DNA of 43,309 nucleotides from Chitinophaga pinensis (GTDB lineage Bacteria > Bacteroidota > Bacteroidia > Flavobacteriales > Flavobacteriaceae), in the NCBI GenBank assembly GCA_945873505.1, contig CAMCDQ010000017.1, forward strand, positions 1 to 43,309, in the 5' to 3' direction. The position numbers were made by a program, and so were the translations under genes. The number at the start of each line of letters is the position of its first letter. Within the stretch, counting starts at the first letter, position 1. Shown here in pieces: positions 1 through 8,423 of this stretch. Below the pieces are notes generated by a model. The model did no database searches, was not told the origin of the DNA, and worked only from the letters and a program-made list of their open reading frames with translations.

Positions 1-99
1 TTGGTTTTATAACTTAATAATTCTCAAACCGAGTGCAAATATACAAAGAGTTTTATTCTTTGCAAGTAGTTTTGTAAAAATATTTTAAATTCCTTTTAC

Positions 100-107
100 T
101 ATCTTTG
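100..107 (+). promoter_or_regulatory. -7 promoter element (TAnnTTTG) of the TPR gene
   Basis: TATCTTTG matches the Bacteroidota -7 consensus TAnnTTTG and ends 22 nt before the ATG at 130. A TTTG lies at 71-74, but its 25-nt spacing is longer than the usual 19-21, so the -33 box is uncertain. Confidence 0.5.
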
Positions 108-129
108 CATAATCATTTAAACAAATACT

Positions 130-645
130 ATGTTTCACAAAAATATCAAACTAATTTTAGCGGTTTTAATTATAGGTAGCGGGATTTGGAGTTTTACAGA
201 CGGAGAAATCGGAAATGGTATTTTCTTTATATTCTTATCGTTAATTCCTATTTTTTTATATTTCAAGAACGAATTTATTCTTTTAGCTTTTTTAAAGTTA
301 CGAAAACAAGACTTTCCAGGTGCGCAAAAATGGTTGGCACACATCAAAAACCCTGAATCTGCGTTGGTTCGTAAGCAACAAGGTTATTTTAATTATCTTC
401 ACGGAATTATGCTTTCGCAAACAAATTTGATTCAAGCGGAGAAGTATTTCAAGAAAGCAATTGAATTAGGATTGTCTATGGATATGGATTTAGCAGTTGC
501 AAAATTAAATTTGGCTGGTGTCGCTATGACAAGAAGAAGAAAATTAGAAGCAACGACTTTATTGAATGAAGCTAAAAAATTAGACAAACAAAACATGCTT
601 AAAGATCAAATCGTAATGATGAAAGAGCAGTTGAAAAAGATGTAA
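130..645 (+). CDS. TPR-containing small membrane protein
   Basis: Function unknown. The first 60 residues form two closely spaced hydrophobic segments (about 7-24 and 30-47). A charged C-terminal part follows, with two TPR-like helical pairs: residues about 82-115 (GYFNYLHGIML to YFKKAIELG) and about 120-155 (DLAVAKLNLAGV to LNEAKKLD). This suggests a membrane-anchored cytoplasmic scaffold for protein contacts. It is a stand-alone gene, convergent with the TonB receptor across a shared hairpin. No catalytic motif is visible. The ATG is supported by the -7 element 22 nt upstream. Confidence 0.8.
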   Translation: MFHKNIKLILAVLIIGSGIWSFTDGEIGNGIFFIFLSLIPIFLYFKNEFILLAFLKLRKQDFPGAQKWLAHIKNPESALVRKQQGYFNYLHGIMLSQTNLIQAEKYFKKAIELGLSMDMDLAVAKLNLAGVAMTRRRKLEATTLLNEAKKLDKQNMLKDQIVMMKEQLKKM

Positions 646-666
646 TTTTTCACACTTTATATTGAT

Positions 667-690
667 AAGGCTGCCCATTACGGCAGCCTT
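667..690. terminator. Bidirectional hairpin between convergent genes
   Basis: AAGGCTGCC and GGCAGCCTT form a perfect 9-bp stem with a 6-nt loop. It lies between the stop of the TPR gene and the stop of the TonB receptor. The T-rich tails are weak on both sides. Confidence 0.7.
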
Positions 691-708
691 GTCTATTTAA
701 TTTAACTT

Positions 709-3084
709 TTAGAATTTATATTTTATAGATGTTAGAATTTGCCTTGGCGCAATAGGATTGAAACTGTAATTTTCGTGAACGGTATAATTTAGTTCGTTTG
801 CAATGTTTGATATTTTACATAAAACTGAAAATTGCTTCCAATTGTATCCCATAGAAAAATCAAACGTGGCGAATCCTTTTAAAGGAATCGTTCTATCAGG
901 AAGGGTTTGTCCGATGGTGTTGTTCCAGCCGCCAATTCTATTTCCAATGTAATTTCCCATGGCGCCAATTGAAAGTCCTTTTAATTTTCCAGATGAAATA
1001 CTGTAAAAGATACTTCCATTGGCAGTGTTTGATGGCGTTCGTGTCAGTCTATCGCCAGTAATAAAACTACCTAAAGTACCCGAAGTTTTGGAAAATCGCA
1101 TATCATTATAACTATAGCCGGCCAAAATACTCATTCCTTCAATAGGTTTTGCAGTGATGTCAATTTCAATTCCTTGGCTTTTAGTTTCCCCATTTAATGA
1201 CTTTATATCGGTATTTGTATTGATGGTTCCGTCGGAAGTAAATTCGGCTGTTTGAGCTAAATTGCTGTTGATAATTTGATAATAGGTACTATTTATACTT
1301 ACCATTCCTTTCCAGAAATCTTTTTTGAAACCAATTTCGAATTGATCAATAATAGATGCTTTTAATGTTTCATTATTGATTGTAACTCCTGTATTTGGTG
1401 TAAATGAATTGGAATAACTTGTAAATAAAGACAGGTTTTTTGTCGGTTGAAATACGAGACCTAATTTGGGCGAAAAAGCCAAATCCTTTCGTATTTTATC
1501 TTCGGTAACTGTATTTGTAACGAGGTTAAAATTTTCTGCTTTTGCTACTTGCCACGACCAACGCAATCCTGTTAAGACTTTAAATTTATCGGTTAATGAA
1601 ATTAAATCTTGGGCGTAAATTCCAAATCTTTGTGTGGTTGTTTTCACTATTTTGGTATTTGTTGCTTCAGGAATGGCAGTATTTTGAGGATATAAACTTA
1701 AATCAAATATATTTATCATATCATAAATTGCAGGATTGTAAACAAAAGTATAAACTTGTGTAAATAAATTATCGGCGTCTATTCCTGTGAAAAATTGGTG
1801 TTTTATTTTTTCAGTTGTAAAATCACTTTGCAAATTAACTTGGTTACTTATTAATTGGTCAATGGCTTTGTTTTTTCCTAAAGGGCGGTACCAATCTCCA
1901 TTTTCTAAAGGTTGAATTCTTTCTGTTCCTTCCCAATTTCGTTCGTAATTTTGAAAAGCCGTATTGAAATTTAGTTTCCAATTGTCATTAAATTTATGTT
2001 TTACCAATCCTGAAACCGAAGATTGATAGGTTTGCCCATTAGACCAAGTTGCCCCTAAATAGGTGTTACGAGGAACATCAGCAGTCACTTTTCCAATAGA
2101 ACCAGTTCCAAAATCGGGAGTCCAATTGTCTTTTAGATAATCTCCTTGCAGGGTAATTTCTGTTTTTTTACTTGCTTTTAATAGCACCGATGGATTGATA
2201 TAAAATCGTTCTCTCGATACATTATCTCGAAAACTACCAGCGTTTTCATACGTTCCAACAAATCGATAGGCACTATTTTTAGTTAATGTTCCATAAAAAT
2301 CAACTGTTGGTTTGTAGAATGAATAACTTCCCATTTGTATTTCTATTTCACCGCCTTTTTTGAATTGTGGGGCTTTAGTAACCATATTAAGAATTCCTCC
2401 AGGGGTAACATTTCCAAATAATAAGGCGGAACTCCCTTTTAGAACTTCTACTTTTTCTAAAGTTGCTACTTCTGGCATGGAGCCGCTGTTTAAACGAAAG
2501 CCATTTTTAAACATATTATTGGCAGTCATGTCGTAACCTCTAGACCAAAAAGATTCCTGAACATTTCCTCTTGCTGAGCCAACATAAACGCCATTGATGT
2601 TTTTTACTACATCGCTTAATCTAAGTGTTTGTTGCTGATAGAGTGTTGAATTTTCTATTATTTGGATGCTTTGTGGTAAATCGAAGGGTTTTATTTCAAG
2701 TCCAGACAATACAGTTTCCTTTTTTTTGTTAGGACTTTTTTTAATTCTAATTACGATTTCTTTAAGGGTATTGATGTTTTCTATTAATACGAATTCTACA
2801 GTTGTAATTTCATTAGAAGTCACTTTTATTTCTTTGGATTGTTTTGTTAAACCAATTCCTTCCAATGTAATGGTGTGAATTCCTATTGGGAAATTCTTAA
2901 AAACAAATTCTCCATTTGTGTCTGTTTGTGTTGCAAATGCAACGTTTCCTAACTTTATTGAAATGTTATTTAAAGGAAAACCATCGGAAGAAATTATTGT
3001 ACCTTTAATGATACCTGCTTCTTGTGCGTGAATTGAAAACAATGAAAAGAAAACCGTAAAAAGAGTTGAAAGCAGAAATCTCAT
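709..3084 (-). CDS. TonB-dependent siderophore receptor
   Basis: Outer-membrane ligand-gated channel that probably imports a ferric siderophore using TonB/ExbBD energy. The 791-residue protein has a signal peptide ending near IHA-QE (residues 18-22). A carboxypeptidase-regulatory-like beta-sandwich (about 25-105) follows, typical of Bacteroidota receptors. Next comes the plug (about 125-235, with the RGYD and LKGSSALLFG segments of the FhuA/FoxA-type family) and a beta-barrel ending in the terminal Phe needed for Bam-mediated assembly. The length is normal. There is no SusD partner and no adjacent siderophore or periplasmic-binding gene, so this is an orphan receptor and its ligand cannot be named. 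A well-spaced promoter lies upstream. I could not see a convincing Fur box. Confidence 0.93.
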   Translation of the reverse strand: MRFLLSTLFTVFFSLFSIHAQEAGIIKGTIISSDGFPLNNISIKLGNVAFATQTDTNGEFVFKNFPIGIHTITLEGIGLTKQSKEIKVTSNEITTVEFVLIENINTLKEIVIRIKKSPNKKKETVLSGLEIKPFDLPQSIQIIENSTLYQQQTLRLSDVVKNINGVYVGSARGNVQESFWSRGYDMTANNMFKNGFRLNSGSMPEVATLEKVEVLKGSSALLFGNVTPGGILNMVTKAPQFKKGGEIEIQMGSYSFYKPTVDFYGTLTKNSAYRFVGTYENAGSFRDNVSRERFYINPSVLLKASKKTEITLQGDYLKDNWTPDFGTGSIGKVTADVPRNTYLGATWSNGQTYQSSVSGLVKHKFNDNWKLNFNTAFQNYERNWEGTERIQPLENGDWYRPLGKNKAIDQLISNQVNLQSDFTTEKIKHQFFTGIDADNLFTQVYTFVYNPAIYDMINIFDLSLYPQNTAIPEATNTKIVKTTTQRFGIYAQDLISLTDKFKVLTGLRWSWQVAKAENFNLVTNTVTEDKIRKDLAFSPKLGLVFQPTKNLSLFTSYSNSFTPNTGVTINNETLKASIIDQFEIGFKKDFWKGMVSINSTYYQIINSNLAQTAEFTSDGTINTNTDIKSLNGETKSQGIEIDITAKPIEGMSILAGYSYNDMRFSKTSGTLGSFITGDRLTRTPSNTANGSIFYSISSGKLKGLSIGAMGNYIGNRIGGWNNTIGQTLPDRTIPLKGFATFDFSMGYNWKQFSVLCKISNIANELNYTVHENYSFNPIAPRQILTSIKYKF

Positions 3085-3116
3085 AATTATTATTTAGACT
3101 TATTAAAAATAAAGTG

Positions 3117-3147
3117 CAAATATAATTACTGATTTTGATTTTTCAAA
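3117..3147 (-). promoter_or_regulatory. Promoter of the TonB receptor gene
   Basis: Read on the minus strand, TTTG (3144-3147) and TATATTTG (3117-3124) are separated by 19 nt, matching the Bacteroidota housekeeping promoter. The -7 box ends 32 nt before the ATG at 3084. The 3085-3420 intergenic region otherwise holds a dispersed repeat and the prfA promoter. Confidence 0.7.
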
Positions 3148-3251
3148 GACTATTTAGAATTATTATGAATACTATTTTATAGTTGATTGATTCTCTGAAA
3201 ATTAGGTACAAAAATAAATTGTAAAATTAGAAGCACTTACAAATCCAAACA

Positions 3252-3341
3252 CCCTAGCTCTGACCTGCCTGCCGCCAGGCAGATGGAAGCGGCATCGCAA
3301 GCTTTTTAGCGTGGATACAGCGAACAGCGGGAGAAAGCTTC
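3252..3341 (+). repeat. Dispersed intergenic element, copy 1 (with nested palindrome)
   Basis: The copy starts CCTAGCTCTGA and contains TGGAAGCGGCATC and a CTTTTTAGCGTGGAT segment. It ends CAGCGGGAGAAAGCTTC. It shares this architecture with five other copies in the window. After CTGA it carries an extra palindrome (CCTGCCTGCCGCCAGGCAG, 3264-3282), also present in copy 3. It lies in the leader of prfA, in the same orientation as that gene. Confidence 0.8.
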
Positions 3342-3387
3342 AAAAAAATCGAAAACGGGTTTGCTTTATAGTATCAACTATTTTTTG

Positions 3388-3395
3388 TAAATTTG
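3388..3395 (+). promoter_or_regulatory. -7 promoter element of prfA
   Basis: TAAATTTG matches TAnnTTTG and ends 25 nt before the prfA ATG. A TTTG at 3360-3363 is 24 nt upstream, slightly far for the -33 box. Confidence 0.5.
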
Positions 3396-3420
3396 CTGAC
3401 TTAATTAAGGAAAAAACAAG

Positions 3421-4497
3421 ATGTTAGACAGACTTCAAATAGTAAAACAGCGTTTCGATGAGATTTCGGATTTGATTATTCAGCCCGATGTGATCAGCGA
3501 TCAAAAGCGTTATGTGCAATTGAATCAGGAATATAAAGGGTTGAAAGCGCTTGCCGGAAAACGCGATGAATACGTGGTTTTGATGGGGAATATAGACGAA
3601 GCAAACGAGATTATTGCTGATGGAAGTGATGCTGATATGACCGAAATGGCGAAAATGCAATTGGAAGAAGCCAAAGAAAGATTGCCTGCATTGGAAGATG
3701 AAATTAAGTTTATGTTGATTCCGAAAGACGAGGAAGATGCAAAAAATGTGATGGTTGAAATTCGTGCCGGAACGGGTGGAGATGAAGCGAGTATTTTTGC
3801 GGGTGATTTGTTTAGAATGTACACGAAATATTGTGAAAATAGAGGTTGGAGAACTTCGGTTGTAGATATGAATGAGGGAACTTCGGGTGGTTTCAAAGAG
3901 GTAATTTTTGAAGTTACGGGCGAAGATGTTTATGGAACTTTGAAATTTGAAGCCGGTGTTCACCGGGTACAACGCGTTCCCCAAACGGAAACGCAAGGTC
4001 GTGTTCATACTTCGGCAGCTACGGTTATGGTTCTTCCAGAAGCTGAAGAATTTGACGTTCAAATTGATATGAACGATGTTCGCGTGGATTTTTTCTGTTC
4101 GTCAGGACCAGGTGGACAATCGGTAAATACTACGAAATCGGCGGTTCGATTGACGCACATTCCAACAGGATTAGTGGCGCAATGTCAGGATCAAAAATCG
4201 CAACATAAGAATAAAGATAAGGCGATGGGCGTTTTGCGTTCTCGTTTATACGAACAAGAATTGGCCAAAAAACAAGCGGAAGATGCTACAAAACGTACGT
4301 CGCAAGTGAGTTCTGGAGACCGTTCGGCAAAAATTAGAACCTATAATTATTCGCAAGGACGAGTTACCGATCACCGTGTAGGATTGACTTTATACGATTT
4401 AGGAAACATTATGAATGGTGATATTCAGAAAATTGTAGATGAATTGCAATTGGTGAATAATATGGAGAAATTGAAAGAAGCAAGTGAGGTATTTTAA
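3421..4497 (+). CDS. prfA: Peptide chain release factor 1
   Basis: Class I release factor that reads UAG and UAA in the ribosomal A site and triggers peptidyl-tRNA hydrolysis. The 358-residue length is normal. The codon-recognition tripeptide is P187-Q188-T189, the PxT of RF1 rather than the SPF of RF2. The catalytic loop is GPGGQ with G231-G232-Q233, nearly the E. coli numbering. The conserved SQHKNKDKA and VTDHR blocks follow. It is transcribed alone from a TAAATTTG promoter, ends in a strong hairpin and is followed by pyrF. Confidence 0.98.
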   Translation: MLDRLQIVKQRFDEISDLIIQPDVISDQKRYVQLNQEYKGLKALAGKRDEYVVLMGNIDEANEIIADGSDADMTEMAKMQLEEAKERLPALEDEIKFMLIPKDEEDAKNVMVEIRAGTGGDEASIFAGDLFRMYTKYCENRGWRTSVVDMNEGTSGGFKEVIFEVTGEDVYGTLKFEAGVHRVQRVPQTETQGRVHTSAATVMVLPEAEEFDVQIDMNDVRVDFFCSSGPGGQSVNTTKSAVRLTHIPTGLVAQCQDQKSQHKNKDKAMGVLRSRLYEQELAKKQAEDATKRTSQVSSGDRSAKIRTYNYSQGRVTDHRVGLTLYDLGNIMNGDIQKIVDELQLVNNMEKLKEASEVF

Positions 4498-4539
4498 GAA
4501 GACCAAAAGATAAAAGACAAATAGATAAATAGATAAAAG

Positions 4540-4573
4540 ATGCCATACTGAATTTAAGTTTGGCATTTTTTTT
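4540..4573 (+). terminator. Rho-independent terminator of prfA
   Basis: ATGCCA and TGGCAT arms, extended by ACT/AGT, enclose a short loop and are followed by eight T residues. The hairpin lies 43 nt after the prfA stop. Confidence 0.75.
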
Positions 4574-4575
4574 AA

Positions 4576-4613
4576 AACTTTGCGAACTTTGCGAAAACTT
4601 TGCGAACTTTGCG
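4576..4613 (+). repeat. Tandem AACTTTGCG repeat upstream of pyrF
   Basis: Four exact copies of the 9-mer AACTTTGCG (4576, 4585, 4596, 4605) are arranged as two 18-mers split by AA. They sit between the prfA terminator and the pyrF start, 15 nt before the ATG. Confidence 0.85.
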
Positions 4614-4628
4614 GTTAAACAAACAACA

Positions 4629-5447
4629 ATGACAACTACAGAATTAATTACCCAAATTAAAAGCAAAAAATCCTTCCTTTGTATTGGTTTGGATGTTGAT
4701 TTGAATAAGATACCATCACATTTATTATCATTTGAAGACCCGATTTTCGAGTTTAATAAAGCGATTATTGATGCGACACACGATTTGGCGGTTTCCTATA
4801 AACCCAATACTGCTTTCTATGAAGCGTATGGAATTAAAGGTTGGATGTCATTGCAAAAATCGATCAATTACATCAACGAAAAATATCCTGAAATCTTCAC
4901 CATTGCTGATGCAAAACGGGGTGATATTGGAAATACGTCATCAATGTATGCCAAAGCTTTTTTTGAAGATTTGAATTTTGACAGCGTAACTGTTGCACCG
5001 TATATGGGAAAAGATTCTGTTGAACCTTTCTTGGCTTTTGATAATAAACATACGATTATGTTGGCTTTGACTTCTAATGAAGGTGCTTTTGATTTTCAAA
5101 CGTTGAATGTTGATGGAGTAGAATTATACAAACAGGTTTTGGAAACATCAAAAACTTGGAAAAATTCAGAAAACCTGATGTACGTTGTAGGTGCTACAAA
5201 AGCAGAATATTTCACTGAAATTCGCAAAATTGTGCCTGATAGTTTCTTGCTTGTTCCAGGTGTTGGTGCACAAGGTGGAAGCCTTTCGGAAGTTTGCAAA
5301 TACGGAATAAATACCAATATTGGATTGCTAATTAATTCTTCACGAGCGATAATTTATGCTTCAAATGGAACTGATTTCGCTGAAAAAGCTAGGGCAGAAG
5401 CCTTAAAAATCCAAGAAGAAATGGCAGTGATTTTGCAAAATATTTAA
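4629..5447 (+). CDS. pyrF: Orotidine 5'-phosphate decarboxylase
   Basis: Decarboxylates OMP to UMP, the last step of de novo pyrimidine synthesis, in the cytoplasm. The 272-residue product has the group 2 OMP decarboxylase signature [10 protein letters not shown] with D94-K96-D99 as the catalytic charged network. Near the N-terminus, CIGLDVD is the beta-1 substrate-binding Asp region, and VPGVGAQGG is the phosphate-binding loop. I chose the ATG at 4629. An in-frame TTG at 4560 would add 23 residues encoded by the AACTTTGCG repeat ([12 protein letters not shown]), which is plainly not protein. It is the only pyrimidine gene here apart from the salvage kinase udk at 20 kb. Confidence 0.96.
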   Translation: MTTTELITQIKSKKSFLCIGLDVDLNKIPSHLLSFEDPIFEFNKAIIDATHDLAVSYKPNTAFYEAYGIKGWMSLQKSINYINEKYPEIFTIADAKRGDIGNTSSMYAKAFFEDLNFDSVTVAPYMGKDSVEPFLAFDNKHTIMLALTSNEGAFDFQTLNVDGVELYKQVLETSKTWKNSENLMYVVGATKAEYFTEIRKIVPDSFLLVPGVGAQGGSLSEVCKYGINTNIGLLINSSRAIIYASNGTDFAEKARAEALKIQEEMAVILQNI

Positions 5448-5577
5448 GATTTTTGATTGCTTCGCCAGTTCGCCATTTAGGCTCGGGTTACGATTTTTTT
5501 TATTTTAGATTGTCAAACCTATCGAAATTTTGATCTATATTTACCGATATAAAATCTGCAATCAAAATTCGTTATTC

Positions 5578-5585
5578 TACATTTG
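5578..5585 (+). promoter_or_regulatory. -7 promoter element very close to the hydrolase start
   Basis: TACATTTG matches TAnnTTTG but ends only 8 nt before the ATG at 5594. Transcription would then start a few bases before or at the start codon. Confidence 0.45.
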
Positions 5586-5593
5586 AAAATTCA

Positions 5594-6379
5594 ATGATAA
5601 ACTACACCATATACGAAAACAGAAAAAGCGCCCAATGGGTAACTTTTGTTCATGGAGCGGGTGGAAGTTCTTCTATTTGGTTCAAGCAAATCCGTGATTT
5701 TCAAAAACAGTACAATGTGTTGTTATTAGATTTACGAGGACATGGAAATTCAAACCAACAAATAAAAATTGCGTTCAAGCAAAAATATACTTTTTCGTCT
5801 TTAGCCAATGATATATTAGAAGTTTTAGACCATCTGAAAATTAAAAAATCTCATTTTGTAGGAATTTCTTTGGGTACTATATTAATTCGACAATTGGCAG
5901 AAATGCATCCCGAAAGAGTTCAAAGTATGATTCTCGGCGGTGCTATTCTAAAAATGAATTTTCGTTCACAAATTCTAATGAAATTGGGGAATATGTTCAA
6001 ATATGTATTACCATATTTAGTTTTGTATAAGTTTTTTGCTTTCGTAATAATGCCCAATAAAAACCACAAACAATCTCGTTTGTTGTTTATTAATGAAGCC
6101 AAAAAACTATATCAAAAGGAGTTTATAAAATGGTTTAAACTTACCGCCGAAATCAACCCAATTTTGAAATGGTTTCGTCAAGAAGAACTCAACATTCCTA
6201 CATTATATATTATGGGCGAAGAAGATTATATGTTTCTTCCTTCGGTTCGAAAAGTAGTCGAAAAACACTTCAAATCATCACGTTTATTTGTAGTTGAACA
6301 ATGCGGACACGTTGTAAATATTGAACAATCCACCATTTTCAATACGACAGTTCTTTCCTTTTTAAATAGCCAAAAATAA
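5594..6379 (+). CDS. Alpha/beta hydrolase
   Basis: Soluble serine hydrolase of unknown substrate, 261 residues. The fold signature is complete: the HGAGG oxyanion loop (20-24), DLRGHGNS (46-53), nucleophile elbow G90-I-S92-L-G94, probable acid Asp211 in MGEED and catalytic His239 in CGHVVN. A hydrophobic stretch in the cap (about 135-153) could form a lipid-like substrate pocket or a membrane contact. It is monocistronic and followed by a hairpin. Esterase, thioesterase or C-C hydrolase activity cannot be told apart from sequence alone. Confidence 0.9.
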   Translation: MINYTIYENRKSAQWVTFVHGAGGSSSIWFKQIRDFQKQYNVLLLDLRGHGNSNQQIKIAFKQKYTFSSLANDILEVLDHLKIKKSHFVGISLGTILIRQLAEMHPERVQSMILGGAILKMNFRSQILMKLGNMFKYVLPYLVLYKFFAFVIMPNKNHKQSRLLFINEAKKLYQKEFIKWFKLTAEINPILKWFRQEELNIPTLYIMGEEDYMFLPSVRKVVEKHFKSSRLFVVEQCGHVVNIEQSTIFNTTVLSFLNSQK

Positions 6380-6384
6380 AAAAA

Positions 6385-6404
6385 CCATTACCCGAAAGTA
6401 ATGG
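6385..6404 (+). terminator. Hairpin after the hydrolase gene
   Basis: CCATTAC and GTAATGG enclose CCGAAA just after the stop codon. The A-run before it and T-rich sequence after it allow use from either strand, which suits the convergent DUF4197 gene. Confidence 0.6.
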
Positions 6405-6517
6405 CTAATTTTCCCAAACTAAACTAACTCTAAACTACTTGCAAATATCAACAGAAATTTACAGATTGATGTTAAGTGTTTGTTATATCTATGTTATTGA
6501 TTTTAAACTGATAAACT

Positions 6518-7252
6518 TTATTTTTTATCCTGCATCGCAAAAATATCCTGCAATAAAGACGAAGTTCTTGCTTTTAAATTCACTCTAATTTCTTTTTCCT
6601 CAACTGCAACCATAGTAAAAACACCTTTCATAGTTTCTTTGGTTATATACTCCTTTAAATTAGGCGTTACTTTTTTAACTAATGGAATCGAATTGTATTT
6701 GGTAATGATTTGTTCCCAAATTTTATCCGCATTTACTTTGTTTAACGAAGTAGCAATTACAGGGCTAAATTTATCATATAATGCCGTTGATGTTGCCGTT
6801 TGCAAATAGATTGTTGCAGCATTTTCATTTCCCATCAATATTGTTTTTGCATCTGTAAAAGTCATATTTTTTACCGCATCCACAAATATTGGGGTTGCTT
6901 CTTTCACAGCATCTTCCGCCGCTCTATTTAGTACTTTTAAGCCTTGATCTGCTAAATTTGACATTCCTAAACTTCGCAAGGTTTTATCCACTTTTTGCAA
7001 TTCTGATGGTAATTGTATTTTTACAAGGTCATTTTTATAAAAACCATCTTCGGCAGTTAATTTCGTTACTTGTTTTGTAATTCCATTGTTCAACGCCTCT
7101 TTTAAACCCGCACTGATATCGGGAAGTGTTCCCAATTTTGTGATTTTAGGAATTTTAATATTTGAAAGATTCTTCAATGGACCGAGTTGCGCTGAAGCTA
7201 TTAACGGCACAAACAGAAGGAGGATTATAATTTTTTTCATTTTGTTTTTCAT
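6518..7252 (-). CDS. DUF4197 domain-containing exported protein
   Basis: Function unknown. The 244-residue protein has a clear signal peptide (KKIIILLLFVPLIASA, cleavage before QLG) and one DUF4197 domain covering the rest. That region is alpha-helical, with GLKEALNNGI, LGMSNLADQGLKVLNRAAEDAV and a C-terminal helical tail (MKGVFTMVAVEEKEIR). It is probably periplasmic or peripheral at the outer membrane. Two ATGs 12 bases apart lie in a duplicated ACAAAATGAAAA word, so the product may begin at 7252 or 7240; the signal peptide works with either. Confidence 0.88.
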   Translation of the reverse strand: MKNKMKKIIILLLFVPLIASAQLGPLKNLSNIKIPKITKLGTLPDISAGLKEALNNGITKQVTKLTAEDGFYKNDLVKIQLPSELQKVDKTLRSLGMSNLADQGLKVLNRAAEDAVKEATPIFVDAVKNMTFTDAKTILMGNENAATIYLQTATSTALYDKFSPVIATSLNKVNADKIWEQIITKYNSIPLVKKVTPNLKEYITKETMKGVFTMVAVEEKEIRVNLKARTSSLLQDIFAMQDKK

Positions 7253-7285
7253 TTTGTTTTTATTTTTGTTTTTGTTTTTGTTTAT
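7234..7285 (-). repeat. A/C simple repeat and duplicated start region of the DUF4197 gene
   Basis: On the minus strand the leader is a run of ACAAAA/ACAAAAA units followed by two copies of ACAAAATGAAAA, each containing an ATG in the same frame. Such runs are prone to slippage. Confidence 0.6.
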
Positions 7286-7333
7286 TTTGAGTAACCAAAT
7301 AGTATACGATTTTAAGAATTATTAATACGTCTA

Positions 7334-8188
7334 TCAAAAAAATACCACAGTTTTATTATTATAGACCATAGTTTTTCTCTCAGCGTGTAATTTTATTGCC
7401 CTAGCTAAAACCGTTCTCTCTAAATCTCGTCCTTTCATTATGAAATCTTCAATGGAATGGCTGTGCAAAACTCTCGAAATATCCTGCTCAATTATTGGAC
7501 CTTCATCCAATTCTTCTGTTACATAATGACTTGTTGCCCCAATAATTTTAACACCCCGTTTGAAAGCCGAATGATACGGTTTTGCGCCTGGAAAAGCGGG
7601 TAAAAAGGAATGATGAATATTAATTATTTTGTTTTTGTAAACTTCAATTAATTTTGGCGTGATTATTTGCATATAACGAGCCAAAACTACAAATTCAATT
7701 TTATATTTATGCAACAATTCAAGTTGTTTTTTCTCTCCTTCAATTTTCGTTTCTTTAGTAAAAGGAACGTAATAAAACGGAATACTAAATCGTTCTGCCG
7801 TACCTCTTAAATCCTCGTGATTACTTATAATTACTGATATTTCGAGTGGCAATTCTCCTGCTAAATACCTCCCTAATATATCAAATAAACAGTGGTCGTA
7901 TTTCGATACAAAGAGTGCCATTTTGGGCTTTTCTTCTTGAGGATAAATTTCCCAGTTCATATTAAATGGCTCGGCTATATTAGTTTTAAAATCCCTTTTT
8001 ATAGCATCAAAATTCCAATTTTTAGCACTTAATTCACATTCCAAACGCATGAAAAACACATTTTCATCCGCATCAACATGTTGGTCCAAATAAATAATAT
8101 TTCCCCCAATCGAAGCAATATAATTGGTTACCGAAGCGATAATCGCTTTTTGATCTTTACAATGAATTAAAATCGTAATTTTTTGCAT
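7334..8188 (-). CDS. purU: Formyltetrahydrofolate deformylase
   Basis: Hydrolyses 10-formyl-THF to THF and formate, balancing one-carbon pools and feeding PurT-type purine synthesis. The 284 residues comprise an N-terminal ACT domain (about 3-85, the usual site of Met/Gly control) and a formyltransferase-like domain. The catalytic stretch IHHSFLPAFPGAKPY contains the Asn/His region of the family (here in NIHHSFLP), and the later Asp lies in ELDEGPIIEQD. The length is typical. A dispersed repeat element lies in its leader. There is no cotranscribed partner. Confidence 0.96.
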   Translation of the reverse strand: MQKITILIHCKDQKAIIASVTNYIASIGGNIIYLDQHVDADENVFFMRLECELSAKNWNFDAIKRDFKTNIAEPFNMNWEIYPQEEKPKMALFVSKYDHCLFDILGRYLAGELPLEISVIISNHEDLRGTAERFSIPFYYVPFTKETKIEGEKKQLELLHKYKIEFVVLARYMQIITPKLIEVYKNKIINIHHSFLPAFPGAKPYHSAFKRGVKIIGATSHYVTEELDEGPIIEQDISRVLHSHSIEDFIMKGRDLERTVLARAIKLHAERKTMVYNNKTVVFF

Positions 8189-8207
8189 TTTTCTTTTTTT
8201 TTCTTTT

Positions 8208-8274
8208 GGAGCTATTTCCTGCTATCCGCTATATCCACGCAAAAAAGCGTGGGATACCGCTGCTATCAGGGCTA
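8208..8274 (-). repeat. Dispersed intergenic element, copy 2
   Basis: On the minus strand it reads AGCCCTGATAGCAGCGGTATC, then a CCACGC/GCGTGG hairpin with an A/T loop, then GGATATAGCGGATAGCAGG and AAATAGCTCC. It lies between the purU start and the purU -7 element, so it would be transcribed as part of the purU 5' leader. Confidence 0.85.
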
Positions 8275-8301
8275 GTGCATCCGTTTTCAAAATCATTTTT
8301 T

Positions 8302-8309
8302 CAAATGTA
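8302..8309 (-). promoter_or_regulatory. -7 promoter element upstream of purU
   Basis: TACATTTG on the minus strand matches TAnnTTTG. If it is used, the 110-nt leader includes repeat copy 2. No -33 box is clear. Confidence 0.4.
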
Positions 8310-8423
8310 AGAAAATTTTAAACAACTAAATTCACATTATCATAAAGTATGTTTTTTACTATTTTTGATAAATTATTTTTAAAAAACTCGTAAATTGCAC
8401 CTTTAAAATTATCACATTCATAA

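Noticed and set aside
3424..4062. Long antisense frames across prfA
   Set aside because: They shadow a clear release factor 1 gene and have no domain, start context or promoter.
4560..4628. Upstream in-frame TTG extension of pyrF
   Set aside because: It would translate the prfA terminator tail and the AACTTTGCG repeat into [12 protein letters not shown]; the ATG at 4629 gives the normal family start.
5453..5495. Possible further dispersed repeat (CGCCAGTT-CGCCATTT, GGCTCGGGTTACG)
   Set aside because: It is more GC-rich than its surroundings, but I see no second copy in the window and it lacks the ends of the six-copy element.
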